Assembly (NCBI GenBank): GCA_002723385.1
Contig: PBNY01000077.1
Coordinates: 1 to 32,445, forward strand
Origin: Oceanospirillaceae bacterium
GTDB lineage: Bacteria; Pseudomonadota; Gammaproteobacteria; Pseudomonadales; Oceanobacteraceae
Direction of reading: 5' to 3'
Length of the DNA stretch: 32,445 nt
Each line of letters starts with the position of its first letter. Within the stretch, counting starts at the first letter, position 1. The position numbers and the translations under genes were made by a program. Of the stretch, positions 1-7,416 are shown piece after piece. A model generated the notes under the pieces. The model was not told where the DNA came from. It was given only the letters and a program-made list of their open reading frames with translations, and did not search any database.

Positions 1-108
1 TGAAGTATTACAACCTCGATCGACTGCACTCTTCGAACGGTGATTTGTCACCCGTGGAGTATGAGAAATTAACCAATTAATGTGTCCGGTTTTGTTGACC
101 AGAACACA
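1..108 (+). mobile_element. Right end of an IS3-family insertion sequence (partial)
   Basis: The first 80 bases encode the last residues of an IS3-type OrfB transposase. They are followed by a terminal stretch, TGTCCGGTTTTGTTGACC then AGAACACA, ending near 108 in CA. IS3-family elements begin with TG and end with CA, so the other tip would start TGTGTTCTGGTCAAC. The rest of the element lies left of the window, so neither the left inverted repeat nor the target duplication can be checked. The exact tip (106 to 110) is inferred. The element sits in the 3' end of the NTPase gene on the opposite strand. A contig edge inside a repeated IS is a common assembly break. Confidence 0.75.
3..80 (+). CDS. 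IS3-family transposase OrfB, C-terminal end only
   Basis: Reading from base 3, the frame gives KYYNLDRLHSSNGDLSPVEY followed by EKLTN and a TAA stop at 78-80. The pattern YYN-x-x-R-x-HSS-x-G-x-LSP-x-x-YE is the well-known C-terminal signature of IS3-group DDE integrase-like transposases. Only 25 codons are in the window, with the catalytic DDE residues upstream of it. The stop codon overlaps the last codons of the NTPase gene on the other strand, because that gene now reads into the IS end. Confidence 0.85.
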   Translation, partial: KYYNLDRLHSSNGDLSPVEYEKLTN

Positions 109-2939
109 TATGTCCGGGATGTAGTATTACCACCTTCAGAGCGTAGTTCTGGCGTAATCCTTCGCCACTGCCGAATCGCAGTTTTCCGATAGGTTTCTGC
201 GACCTGTTTGCCGAATTTGGGAATGAGATTCTTCCAGTTATGGATTGTCTCTGTGTCTATAGAGGTGTTGGGTTCGTCGACTTCACACATCAACCAGATG
301 TGATTATTGGTTAGCAACTTCGGATCATCGGGTAAAAATTCAAGCTGCTCTGGATTAGAGCTTAGATTGTCAATCCATGCTTGATACTGCTGCTTTTGTT
401 TCTGCTCTCTGGAGGCATTCTCTTTTTTCCTCTCTTCATCCTCTTTGGCGTACCTTTCTCTGCGTAATCGAACTGATTCAGAAATTACCGGGTTGATAAG
501 TTTATCGAGTGAAGAATCCAGTTCTTTTGAACCAGCAACGGTTTTTTGCAGTGCTTCAAGCCAAGTTTCAGGCCTATTTGATTTTTCAAAAATTGAATAG
601 GCCAGCGACAAAGCAACGAGCTTGTTATCAATGAATTTTTTTTCGTCGATATACTTCAATACGTCGAAAAAGCGATCAGAGCCAAACCGATCGAACTGGC
701 GATATATATCGGCATCCCAGTGCTTAGTTACCGGTTTTTCTAAAAGCATTCTTGCTCTTTCAATTTCGTGCCAGAACAAAGCATCATTTAGCTCATGCCA
801 CTCTGGGATAAGCTCTTTCAGCTTTTTCATATACTTATTTTCGTCTATGTCTCTCCAGAAATTGACCTCAGATATTTGGGAAAGGGTCTTGAGGCATTCG
901 TTTTTCAGTGCATATGGTGAATGGGTGGAAATGAGCCTTTTGATTGCATGAGAGACCATTGGTATTAGCCACCTGTATTCTTCAGAGACTGAGCAATCTC
1001 TTTTTTCGATATGTGGTTCTCGTTCAAGAAGTCTGTTTATGCCTGAAATTAGAGTAAATAGGGGTTCCGATTCTTGACTAGCAGCTGAAGCTGAGTGTCG
1101 ATCAAGCATGTTGTGCAATGAGATTTTCAGGCCGCTAAACCCAGAGTCGTATTGATTGTGTGGAGGAAGTTTCTCAATGGATGCGAGTAACAACTCAATC
1201 GATCTGGCATTCCAGGAACAGGCCTCGGTCATCTCAGTCAATATATGAGGGTCGAGAGATTCAGACAGTTGATTCAATTGTTCCCAAAGATCATCTCCTT
1301 CCTGTGTCGATCCTAGGGCCATGACTGAGCGAACACAGGCATACCGGGCGTACTTGTCCATCACTGGGTTAAAAGCGATCTCTTTCAAGGGCGGTAAGCA
1401 CAGGGACATTTGTCCTTGCCAGACTAACCGCCCTAAAAACCAGATGACTTCGCTGTTTTCTTTGTTTTGTTCAATTAACTGCAATGTTATTTCTGAAAGG
1501 TCGGGCAGGGCAACCCGAGCAATGGAACTATTGTCGCGTACATCCTGTGTGCTTTTATCAGCAGCAATTCGGCGAACAATATCAGTCAGGATTTGCTTCC
1601 TTTCGGGGTAAGGCAAACAGGCTGGGTCTCCACCTTCTGTGATGATCTCCGGGGCAATAGCGGTAGCTTTGTGGCGTATATCGGCATCAAGAATGGCCAG
1701 CCATACCAGTACAGAGCGAAGCCGTGGTCGAATGACCTGTTCACCGTATTGTTCGGCAAAGAAAAAATATTCGATTTTCCGTCGTGAAGCACCTTTAATG
1801 AGCTGATCGTGAAACCACTCGGCGGCCAACAAGTCTCGGATTTCCCGATGCCGGAAACGTACGTGGCCGTATAGCACATCGTTAAAGATGCCTCGTTCCA
1901 GCAAGGCCCTTACATCTTGGTCTGGCCATGTTGGGCCGAGTAACTCCGAGGCTGCTATTCCGTCTAATGCTTGAGAGCCTGGAACCTTGATTCCCGGTTC
2001 ACCGGTTAGCGTTACGGCTGCTGCGATCAGACGGACACCTTTTAAAGCGGTATCCAGATGCAGAGGCTGAGATTCTGCACGGTCTGTATCAATTTCCTTG
2101 AGTTGTCGCTGAACGCTGTGCTGGAGCATTTCCAGACGTTGGCCCAGTTTTTTATCTGACTGCCATTTATCCAGAATTACATCCAGGTCGAATGGGCGTT
2201 CGGCCATACTGGTCAGGTTGCTGGGCACCAATGAATCCATAAGCTGGTCAAGGCTTTCGGTTTTTCGATGGTCAGCAAAGAAACGAATATCTTCGGTAGA
2301 TAACGCATTGAGGTAATAAACCTTCAAGGCCTCTTCATCTTGAGAGGTATTTTCTTGAAGCTCTGTTTCAGAAGAGGGAGCTTGTTCAGCGTTATCTGAC
2401 GGTTGTAGATAAGGCAATTTTTCTTCCAGAAGCCTGCGGTCAGAACTGTCCCGCCAAGCGTATGGACGGCTGGAAACAAAAATATGCGTTCGTTGAAGTG
2501 CGGGCTTAATGCGTTTGGAGAAACACTTGATCGCTTTTTCAAACGCTTTGGGACTTGCCAAACGTGCTTCATCGACTGAATCCAGATAAAACCAGGCTTC
2601 CTGATCAGAGTCTAACCATTGCTCAAACTCTGCTTCGGTGCCGACCTCAAATTCGTCTTCAAAGTCGGACGCGATATTTTCGATACGAATAAAAAATGCC
2701 GTTTTGCCGTGCGCCAGAGCCTCTTTTGCTCTGGTTCGCATCTCATGAGTTTTACCAGCACCGGCTTCAGCGAGAATGACGCAGCGGTATTCTCGTTCCA
2801 GATCACCCCACAGGTTGGATTTATCCAGACTGAAAAATTCTTCCCAATTTCGTTCGTCGGGTTCATCCTTCTGGTTTGTCACTTGAGAAAAAGAACGGGT
2901 AAGGGGAACTGTCGGCTTATTGTTATGCAACTGAATCAC
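69..2939 (-). CDS. NACHT/STAND-like NTPase, 3' end truncated by IS
   Basis: A large predicted signalling NTPase of 956 residues. A P-loop (AEAGAGKT, about residues 57-64) is followed some 55-60 residues later by a Walker-B-like strand (WFYLDSVDEA) and a sensor-like segment (THIFVSSRPYAWR), an arrangement typical of NACHT/STAND ATPases, many of which act in anti-phage defence. The remaining ~700 residues are mainly helical and look repeat-like, with no effector domain I can name. The start is a GTG with a weak ribosome site. The last ~13 residues (YVFWSTKPDTLIG) come from the IS tip, so the native C-terminus is lost. From memory, related long proteins continue well beyond the RSEGGNT segment. 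The gene is visibly more AT-rich than its neighbours, suggesting acquired DNA. Defence function is inference, and the truncated product may be inactive. Confidence 0.75.
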   Translation of the reverse strand: MIQLHNNKPTVPLTRSFSQVTNQKDEPDERNWEEFFSLDKSNLWGDLEREYRCVILAEAGAGKTHEMRTRAKEALAHGKTAFFIRIENIASDFEDEFEVGTEAEFEQWLDSDQEAWFYLDSVDEARLASPKAFEKAIKCFSKRIKPALQRTHIFVSSRPYAWRDSSDRRLLEEKLPYLQPSDNAEQAPSSETELQENTSQDEEALKVYYLNALSTEDIRFFADHRKTESLDQLMDSLVPSNLTSMAERPFDLDVILDKWQSDKKLGQRLEMLQHSVQRQLKEIDTDRAESQPLHLDTALKGVRLIAAAVTLTGEPGIKVPGSQALDGIAASELLGPTWPDQDVRALLERGIFNDVLYGHVRFRHREIRDLLAAEWFHDQLIKGASRRKIEYFFFAEQYGEQVIRPRLRSVLVWLAILDADIRHKATAIAPEIITEGGDPACLPYPERKQILTDIVRRIAADKSTQDVRDNSSIARVALPDLSEITLQLIEQNKENSEVIWFLGRLVWQGQMSLCLPPLKEIAFNPVMDKYARYACVRSVMALGSTQEGDDLWEQLNQLSESLDPHILTEMTEACSWNARSIELLLASIEKLPPHNQYDSGFSGLKISLHNMLDRHSASAASQESEPLFTLISGINRLLEREPHIEKRDCSVSEEYRWLIPMVSHAIKRLISTHSPYALKNECLKTLSQISEVNFWRDIDENKYMKKLKELIPEWHELNDALFWHEIERARMLLEKPVTKHWDADIYRQFDRFGSDRFFDVLKYIDEKKFIDNKLVALSLAYSIFEKSNRPETWLEALQKTVAGSKELDSSLDKLINPVISESVRLRRERYAKEDEERKKENASREQKQKQQYQAWIDNLSSNPEQLEFLPDDPKLLTNNHIWLMCEVDEPNTSIDTETIHNWKNLIPKFGKQVAETYRKTAIRQWRRITPELRSEGGNTTSRTYVFWSTKPDTLIG

Positions 2940-2997
2940 TCCATCGAATATTGCGAGTCAGTATTTTAATTTTGCTGCATCTTGTCCAGCTTACTCC

Positions 2998-3678
2998 TCA
3001 ATCACCCCCACATCCGCCGCCGCCATCGCCAGAGCTACCTGAGTCCCCATCAAAAAATCCTCCTGAACTTGAACTCGACCCTGAATCCCCGGAGCAGCCC
3101 GACGCACAACCAATATGACTCGCGCAGTAGCCATCGCCATACGCAGGGGAGGTTTTGTCTTTGCAGTTCAATGAATAACGAAAGCCGTCTTTGATCCCGA
3201 GGTCTGCATCAATGGAGAAAAGCAAGGGCAAGCGGGTGGGGTGCTGTGGATTGATTTTTTCTTTGGCGCACGCCAGTCGCCAGGCGCGTTTGATGCCATC
3301 CTGGGCTTGAGTCGGGGTCGACATGGCTTCAGTGGGGGTGTGGTGTAGAAATCGTCCCAGGGCTTTTTGGGAGAAGGATTGGTAGTGCCGTGTAAACAGA
3401 ATAAATTCATGCCACGCTGCATCGACTACTTGGGATGGCATGGATACCGTGCGCCGTTTGGCCTGGTGGCAGAGCAGAAAATAGTCTTTCAGTGCTGTGA
3501 GTACCAGGCTGATTTGCTGTTCATTCAGGTGAGGGTACCGCTGCTGAACTTTACGGCCAATGGCGGAGTTAAAGCGGTACTCCTGAATAAAATCAAGCTG
3601 ATTGCGTTTCTTGTTGCGGTAGAAGAGGTAGGCCAATACGGAGAAAAAACCAATCAGGGCCAGTTCGTTAAAGTCCAT
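2998..3678 (-). CDS. GRDP-like protein with Gly/Ser/Cys-rich tail
   Basis: A 226-residue protein of unknown function. Residues ~7-20 form a short hydrophobic segment (ALIGFFSVLAYLFY) followed by basic residues, suggesting an N-terminal membrane anchor with the bulk in the cytoplasm. The middle contains VDAAWHEFILFTRHY and, after a gap, FLHHTP. This resembles the WHE-x-H-x-P pattern of the glycine-rich-domain-containing protein (GRDP/DUF1399) family. The last ~45 residues are almost pure Gly, Ser, Asp and Cys, with several cysteines. It lies 58 bases upstream of the NTPase gene on the same strand, so the two may be co-transcribed. Assignment to GRDP rests on the motif only, and no biochemical role is claimed. 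Confidence 0.6.
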   Translation of the reverse strand: MDFNELALIGFFSVLAYLFYRNKKRNQLDFIQEYRFNSAIGRKVQQRYPHLNEQQISLVLTALKDYFLLCHQAKRRTVSMPSQVVDAAWHEFILFTRHYQSFSQKALGRFLHHTPTEAMSTPTQAQDGIKRAWRLACAKEKINPQHPTRLPLLFSIDADLGIKDGFRYSLNCKDKTSPAYGDGYCASHIGCASGCSGDSGSSSSSGGFFDGDSGSSGDGGGGCGGD

Positions 3679-3877
3679 AACTGTTCACCGGTTTGTTCAG
3701 TTGAGCAATGGAGTCAGTCTAAAGTGCATCAAGGCCTTGTCTATGGTGGGGTTCTCACTGCGTGATTTTGATGAGCTGCAAAATTTTTCATTTTCGCTGT
3801 AAGAACCTGCAAAGCAGATCGACTAACTGGATGGGTATATCTGTATTTAGTCATTAATCTGCTAGAAAGGATGACTT

Positions 3878-4462
3878 ATGGCTAACCAACGTTTGAGCAT
3901 CGGTGATGTTGTACCGGATTTTGAAATGACAGACCTCGCTGGGGAGACTGTGAAACTCTCTGATTTAAAAGGACAGAAAGTATTTCTGTCGTTTTATCGC
4001 TTTGCGACCTGTCCCTTGTCCAACTTCCGGGTGGCCCAGGCCATGCGAGAACACAAACATTTCGGTCAGGAAGTGACTTTTGTCGGAGTGTTTGAATCCA
4101 GCGATAAATACCTGGAAAAATACGTTAAACCTCGTCAGCTGCCTTTCCGTGTGATCGCCGATCCGAAAGCCAATTTGTACCGTGCCTACGGTGTGGAAGC
4201 GTCCTGGTTTTCGACTTTGAAAGGCTTTGCACGTGTCACCGATGTGTTCAAGGCACTTTTCAGTTCTGGCTACAAGCCCGGCATGTTGCATGGGTCGATC
4301 AGTCGTGTACCTGCGGACATCTTGATTGACGAGGGCGGCACTGTTCTGGCGGCTCACTATGGCAAAGACATTATTGATCATATGCCTTTTGAGGAACTGC
4401 GAGCGTATCTCAATCAGTCCTCAGCACTGGTCCAGCCCAGGTTGCGGGTGGTTGAACTGTAA
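3878..4462 (+). CDS. Peroxiredoxin-like (AhpC/TSA) thioredoxin-fold protein
   Basis: A 194-residue soluble protein with the N-terminal pattern of the AhpC/TSA superfamily: GDVVPDFEMTDLAGETVKLSDLKGQKVFLSFY, a thioredoxin-fold beginning, then the redox motif ATCPLSN with Cys45. Relatives usually carry CPLC here. In this protein the second cysteine is Ser48, leaving one candidate redox cysteine and arguing against a CxxC mechanism. It probably reduces peroxides or acts as a thiol oxidoreductase in the cytoplasm, as there is no signal peptide. The start is supported by AGAAAGGA eight bases upstream of the ATG. The gene stands alone and converges with the response regulator gene five bases away. 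Function beyond the fold is uncertain. Confidence 0.8.
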   Translation: MANQRLSIGDVVPDFEMTDLAGETVKLSDLKGQKVFLSFYRFATCPLSNFRVAQAMREHKHFGQEVTFVGVFESSDKYLEKYVKPRQLPFRVIADPKANLYRAYGVEASWFSTLKGFARVTDVFKALFSSGYKPGMLHGSISRVPADILIDEGGTVLAAHYGKDIIDHMPFEELRAYLNQSSALVQPRLRVVEL

Positions 4463-4467
4463 AACAG

Positions 4468-5118
4468 CTATTCGTCGCAGGCCTTCGCGATCAAGCCAAG
4501 TTTAATGGCGGCTCGCATCAGTTCGATGTCGGTGTTTACCGCCAATTTTCGTTTGATGATGTAGTGGCAGTTGCTGACCGTTTTAAAGCTGATGCAGAGA
4601 ATGTCGGCGATTTGTTGTTTGGATTTCCCTTCGACCAGTAGCCCAAGGATTTCGTATTCCCGTGCGCTGAGTTTGGCCAGTCCGAGGTCTTTGTCGGCCA
4701 GGGTAGTGAGGGCCATTTGCTCCTTGATATCGTCGCTGAGGACGATATCTCCCTGCATGACCCGGTTTACGGCATCGATCAGGCATTCCGGGTCGGAGCT
4801 TTTGGTGATGTAACCTCGGGCGCCAGCTTGCATCACTTTAATGGCGGTATTGGGGTTTAGGTGCATGGTAAAGACCAATACCCTGGCATTGGGGTCGTAC
4901 TGCAATAGCTGAATCAAGGTTGCCAGCCCGCCCTTGCCGGGGAGTGACAGGTCGAGTACCACCACGTCGACATGGTTATCCCGATAACGGGAATAGGCCT
5001 CTTCACCGCTTTTGGCCTCGGCGGCGACTTGTAAATGCGGATGGTCGTTGAGTAACGAACGATAGCCCTGACGGACAATGGCGTGGTCGTCGACCAGCAA
5101 TATCTGAATGCTTTTCAT
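4468..5118 (-). CDS. NarL/FixJ-family response regulator
   Basis: A 216-residue two-component regulator. The receiver domain (about residues 4-120) has the acidic pair Asp10/Asp11, the phospho-acceptor Asp56 (VVLDLSLPG), Thr84 and the conserved lysine in GYITKSS. A LuxR-type helix-turn-helix follows at about 148-205 (LSAREYEILGLLVEGKSKQQ, then IADILCISFKTVSNCHYIIK). Its ATG overlaps the stop of the upstream kinase gene by four bases (ATGA), so the two are translationally coupled and form a cognate pair. The neighbouring cupin and pqqA genes are likely targets by position. NarL-type regulators of this kind (EraR, ErbR/AgmR) control PQQ-dependent ethanol oxidation in Pseudomonas, but equivalence here is inference. 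Confidence 0.9.
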   Translation of the reverse strand: MKSIQILLVDDHAIVRQGYRSLLNDHPHLQVAAEAKSGEEAYSRYRDNHVDVVVLDLSLPGKGGLATLIQLLQYDPNARVLVFTMHLNPNTAIKVMQAGARGYITKSSDPECLIDAVNRVMQGDIVLSDDIKEQMALTTLADKDLGLAKLSAREYEILGLLVEGKSKQQIADILCISFKTVSNCHYIIKRKLAVNTDIELMRAAIKLGLIAKACDE

Positions 5119-6539
5119 GAGGCAGCCCGATGGGAGGCAATCGGGATAAACACGCGTAATGCCAGTCCGCCCAGTTCCGATTGTTGTGTGTTGAATTCGC
5201 CATTCATTAGGGTGACTCGCTCCTGAATACCCAGCAGACCTTGCCCGGCATGATCGTTCTCTGGTCTTGATGACGTCTGTCGTAGTGACTCTTGCTTTAC
5301 AGACTCTCGGCTTAAGGATTTCAGGGCTATCGCACCGTCATCAATGATCGACAGACACCAGCCCGGCGCAGGTGCGTTTACTTCACTCAAGCTGATCGCC
5401 GCATACCCGGCACCAGAATGTTTAAAGGTGTTTGTCAGACATTCCTGGGTGATACGGAAGACGTTGTCGGTGATTGCTGGTGGCATCGGCGTGGCTGGAG
5501 CCTGATAAAACAGCTCAAAGAACACCTGATCTTGCTGCTGATTCCACTGCAAAACCAGTTTGTTGAGACTTTCTTCCAGGCTCATTTCATCCAACAGGCC
5601 CGGTCTGAGATCGAGCAGCAATCGTTGCAGTGAGGTTTTAAGGTGGCGATTGATGTCCTGGATTTGCAGCAGCTTTTCCTGACTGGCCGCCGCCATGGGT
5701 TCAGGGCTTTGACTGAGCGATTGGGTCACCGCAGACAGTCCGGTCAGGGCCTGACCCAGCTCGTCATGCAACTCGCGACAAATGTGTCTGCGTTCGCTGT
5801 CCTGGAGGTTCAGCATCTTGATCAGCAACTGATTGCGCTGTTCCAGCGTGTGATCGAGTTGTTCGGCGAGGTTGTTAATGCCTTGATTGAGGTTATGCCA
5901 TTCCTGTACCCGCGACGAAGGAATACGGTGGTTGAGCTGGCCTTCTACCATGGTTGCCAAGCCTCTATGGGTGGCATCAAGTGTTGACAGCAAACGCCTC
6001 AGCAATAACAACAGCAGCACACAGGTAAGACAGATAGAAATCAGCATAAACATCAGCAGATGCTGGGTGTTGTCCCAGGCCTGTTGCAGTTCGGTGGCAG
6101 GGTCAAGAAAGACTTCGACTTCACCAAAGGTATCGTCGTTGTGTTCGAGTGCCCGCCGATACAGCAGTGGTTCGGGTTGCAGATAACGGTAAAAGGACTC
6201 AAACCATTTGGGCCAGTTTTGTTCGTCGGCAGCGCCATTGCACCAACCGCGGGAGGCATAGCCCTGGAAGCTGGTGTATTGAATGCACAAGCCATCGAAA
6301 TGCCCGGAACGTTGCCATAAGCCAAAATCCGGAAAACGGCCTGGTGGATCAAGGCGGTTCTCCACCCGCAGCAACTGCCAGCCAAAACGCTCGTGAACTA
6401 CCGTGATCGCGTGCTGGACCTTGTCCTCGGCTGTTTTATGACTTCTATCGATTACAAATAAGGACATCAGGGTCATGGATAACACCCCGGACACAATCAC
6501 CAGTGCAAACAGGTAGGTTTGTAATTTATGTCGTTTCAT
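5115..6539 (-). CDS. Membrane sensor histidine kinase (HisKA_3/NarX-like)
   Basis: The sensor partner of the adjacent NarL-type regulator. Two membrane helices (TYLFALVIVSGVLSMTLMSL near the N-terminus and LLMFMLISICLTCVLLLLLL about 150 residues later) enclose a ~130-residue periplasmic domain with several Trp, Tyr and Cys residues, so a small-molecule signal is plausible. A HAMP-like linker follows, then the HisKA_3 box RHICRELHDELGQALTG, whose ELHDE histidine is the phosphorylation site, and an HATPase_c domain (NVFRITQECLTNTFKHSGA, then GQGLLGIQERV). The frame is open to an upstream ATG at 6578, giving 487 residues. I prefer the ATG at 6539 because it places a short basic leader directly before the first helix, but neither has a clear ribosome site. 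Confidence 0.88.
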   Translation of the reverse strand: MKRHKLQTYLFALVIVSGVLSMTLMSLFVIDRSHKTAEDKVQHAITVVHERFGWQLLRVENRLDPPGRFPDFGLWQRSGHFDGLCIQYTSFQGYASRGWCNGAADEQNWPKWFESFYRYLQPEPLLYRRALEHNDDTFGEVEVFLDPATELQQAWDNTQHLLMFMLISICLTCVLLLLLLRRLLSTLDATHRGLATMVEGQLNHRIPSSRVQEWHNLNQGINNLAEQLDHTLEQRNQLLIKMLNLQDSERRHICRELHDELGQALTGLSAVTQSLSQSPEPMAAASQEKLLQIQDINRHLKTSLQRLLLDLRPGLLDEMSLEESLNKLVLQWNQQQDQVFFELFYQAPATPMPPAITDNVFRITQECLTNTFKHSGAGYAAISLSEVNAPAPGWCLSIIDDGAIALKSLSRESVKQESLRQTSSRPENDHAGQGLLGIQERVTLMNGEFNTQQSELGGLALRVFIPIASHRAAS

Positions 6540-6593
6540 TAATTTATCATGCACTGAATAAAAACATGAATAAACCATCTGCTAAAGGGAGTC

Positions 6594-6621
6594 GAATATT
6601 TCGGGCAAAATGCCCGTATTC
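6594..6621. promoter_or_regulatory. Imperfect dyad upstream of the cupin gene, candidate operator
   Basis: Nested inverted repeats are visible between the divergent kinase and cupin genes: outer arms GAATA/TATTC and inner arms CGGGCA/TGCCCG around an AAA centre, with a three-base TTT asymmetry on one side. This could be a binding site for the adjacent response regulator or a hairpin. Nothing in the sequence decides which. Confidence 0.4.
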
Positions 6622-6650
6622 AGCGGGTATCGGGACTCTGTCGGGGTTGG

Positions 6651-6666
6651 TGGCAATGGATTAGCA
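6651..6666 (+). promoter_or_regulatory. Candidate sigma-54 promoter for cupin/pqqA
   Basis: TGGCAATGGATTAGCA has the invariant GG and GC of a -24/-12 promoter at the correct spacing (ten bases between them) and matches TGGCA exactly at -24. The -12 part is TAGCA instead of TTGCA. A start near 6677 would leave a ~30-base leader with the ribosome site GAGAGGGAAG. Sigma-54 needs an NtrC-type activator, which the adjacent NarL-type regulator is not, so this is tentative. Confidence 0.35.
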
Positions 6667-6706
6667 TTTATTACCGCTTATTAATAAAAACGAGAGGGAA
6701 GCCGCA

Positions 6707-7141
6707 ATGATTCCAGCCAGAATTGAAGATGTTGTCCAATGGTATCAACTCGAAGGTATCGATTATCTTGGTTATAACGTGCTACATATTAACGAGGATA
6801 ATAGTCGGGCTGAGGTTTTATTTAAACTGGAGCCAGAGAATAAAATTATTCTGCATCGCCATGGTTCGTTAAATAAATCCTTGGTCATCAGTGGCGAACA
6901 CCATATTTATGACCCCGACGGCACTCAGACCGAAGTACGCCCAACCGGCAGCTACACCATCTCCCCTGCAAAAGAAGAACCTCACACCGAATGTGGCGGC
7001 CCAGACGGTTGCATCGTGCTGTTCAGTATTTTTGATAACGATGGTGGTGCTTTGTACGAACTAATGGATGCCAATCAGACCGTTTTTGCGGCCTTGACCA
7101 TGGCTGACCTCGTGCAACTGAAACAAGCCCAGGCTGCGTGA
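6707..7141 (+). CDS. Cupin-domain protein, putative 3-His metal site
   Basis: A 144-residue single-domain cupin. The first cupin motif is represented by HRHGSLNKSLVISGEHHIY (His50, His52, with the conserved Gly63), and the second by PHTECGGPDGCIVLF (His93). His50, His52 and His93 could form the three-histidine iron site of acetylacetone-dioxygenase-like (Dke1-type) cupins. The enzyme's substrate cannot be told from sequence. It has a strong ribosome site (GAGAGGGAAG) and is divergent from the kinase/regulator pair. pqqA begins 103 bases downstream on the same strand with no clear terminator in between, so co-transcription is plausible. A role in oxidising or sensing a small keto compound tied to alcohol metabolism would fit the setting but is speculative. 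Confidence 0.75.
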   Translation: MIPARIEDVVQWYQLEGIDYLGYNVLHINEDNSRAEVLFKLEPENKIILHRHGSLNKSLVISGEHHIYDPDGTQTEVRPTGSYTISPAKEEPHTECGGPDGCIVLFSIFDNDGGALYELMDANQTVFAALTMADLVQLKQAQAA

Positions 7142-7244
7142 TCCTGTTTGCCCTGACTCGGGGCATCCCCGGAGCTGACTACTCAGTTCCTGCTTAACCT
7201 GCTGTAAAACCATGACCCAACCTAATCTATCAGAGGTAATCGCT

Positions 7245-7316
7245 ATGTGGACCAAACCAAACTACAAAGACCTGCGTATCGGATTTGAAGTGACGATGTA
7301 CTTCAGCCACCGTTAA
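7245..7316 (+). CDS. pqqA: PqqA, precursor peptide of pyrroloquinoline quinone (orphan copy)
   Basis: A 23-codon gene beginning MWTKP and containing the diagnostic [12 protein letters not shown] segment with Glu15 and Tyr19, spaced E-x3-Y. In PQQ biosynthesis PqqD presents this peptide to the radical-SAM enzyme PqqE, which cross-links exactly these two residues. They become the carbon skeleton of PQQ. Length and spacing match known PqqA peptides (22-24 residues). The ribosome site AGAGG lies eight bases before the ATG. No pqqB, C, D, E or F and no quinoprotein dehydrogenase is in the window, and a hairpin terminator follows 60 bases later, so this is an isolated copy. Extra pqqA copies away from the main operon are known in some PQQ producers. 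The upstream cupin and two-component system suggest inducible expression. Confidence 0.92.
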   Translation: MWTKPNYKDLRIGFEVTMYFSHR

Positions 7317-7375
7317 TCGGTCAGGTCTTATTCTTCGTTCCCTGGGGAATGGAGGTTGAGCCTGATTATGATGTT

Positions 7376-7416
7376 GAAAACCTCCGGGTGGTTATCCGCC
7401 AGGAGGTTTTCTTTTG
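7376..7416 (+). terminator. Rho-independent terminator after pqqA
   Basis: A perfect 10-bp inverted repeat, GAAAACCTCC and GGAGGTTTTC, surrounds a 16-base centre that can itself pair (GGTGG/CCGCC, with one wobble). It is followed by CTTTTGC. It lies 60 bases downstream of the pqqA stop and closes the cupin-pqqA transcript. Confidence 0.75.
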
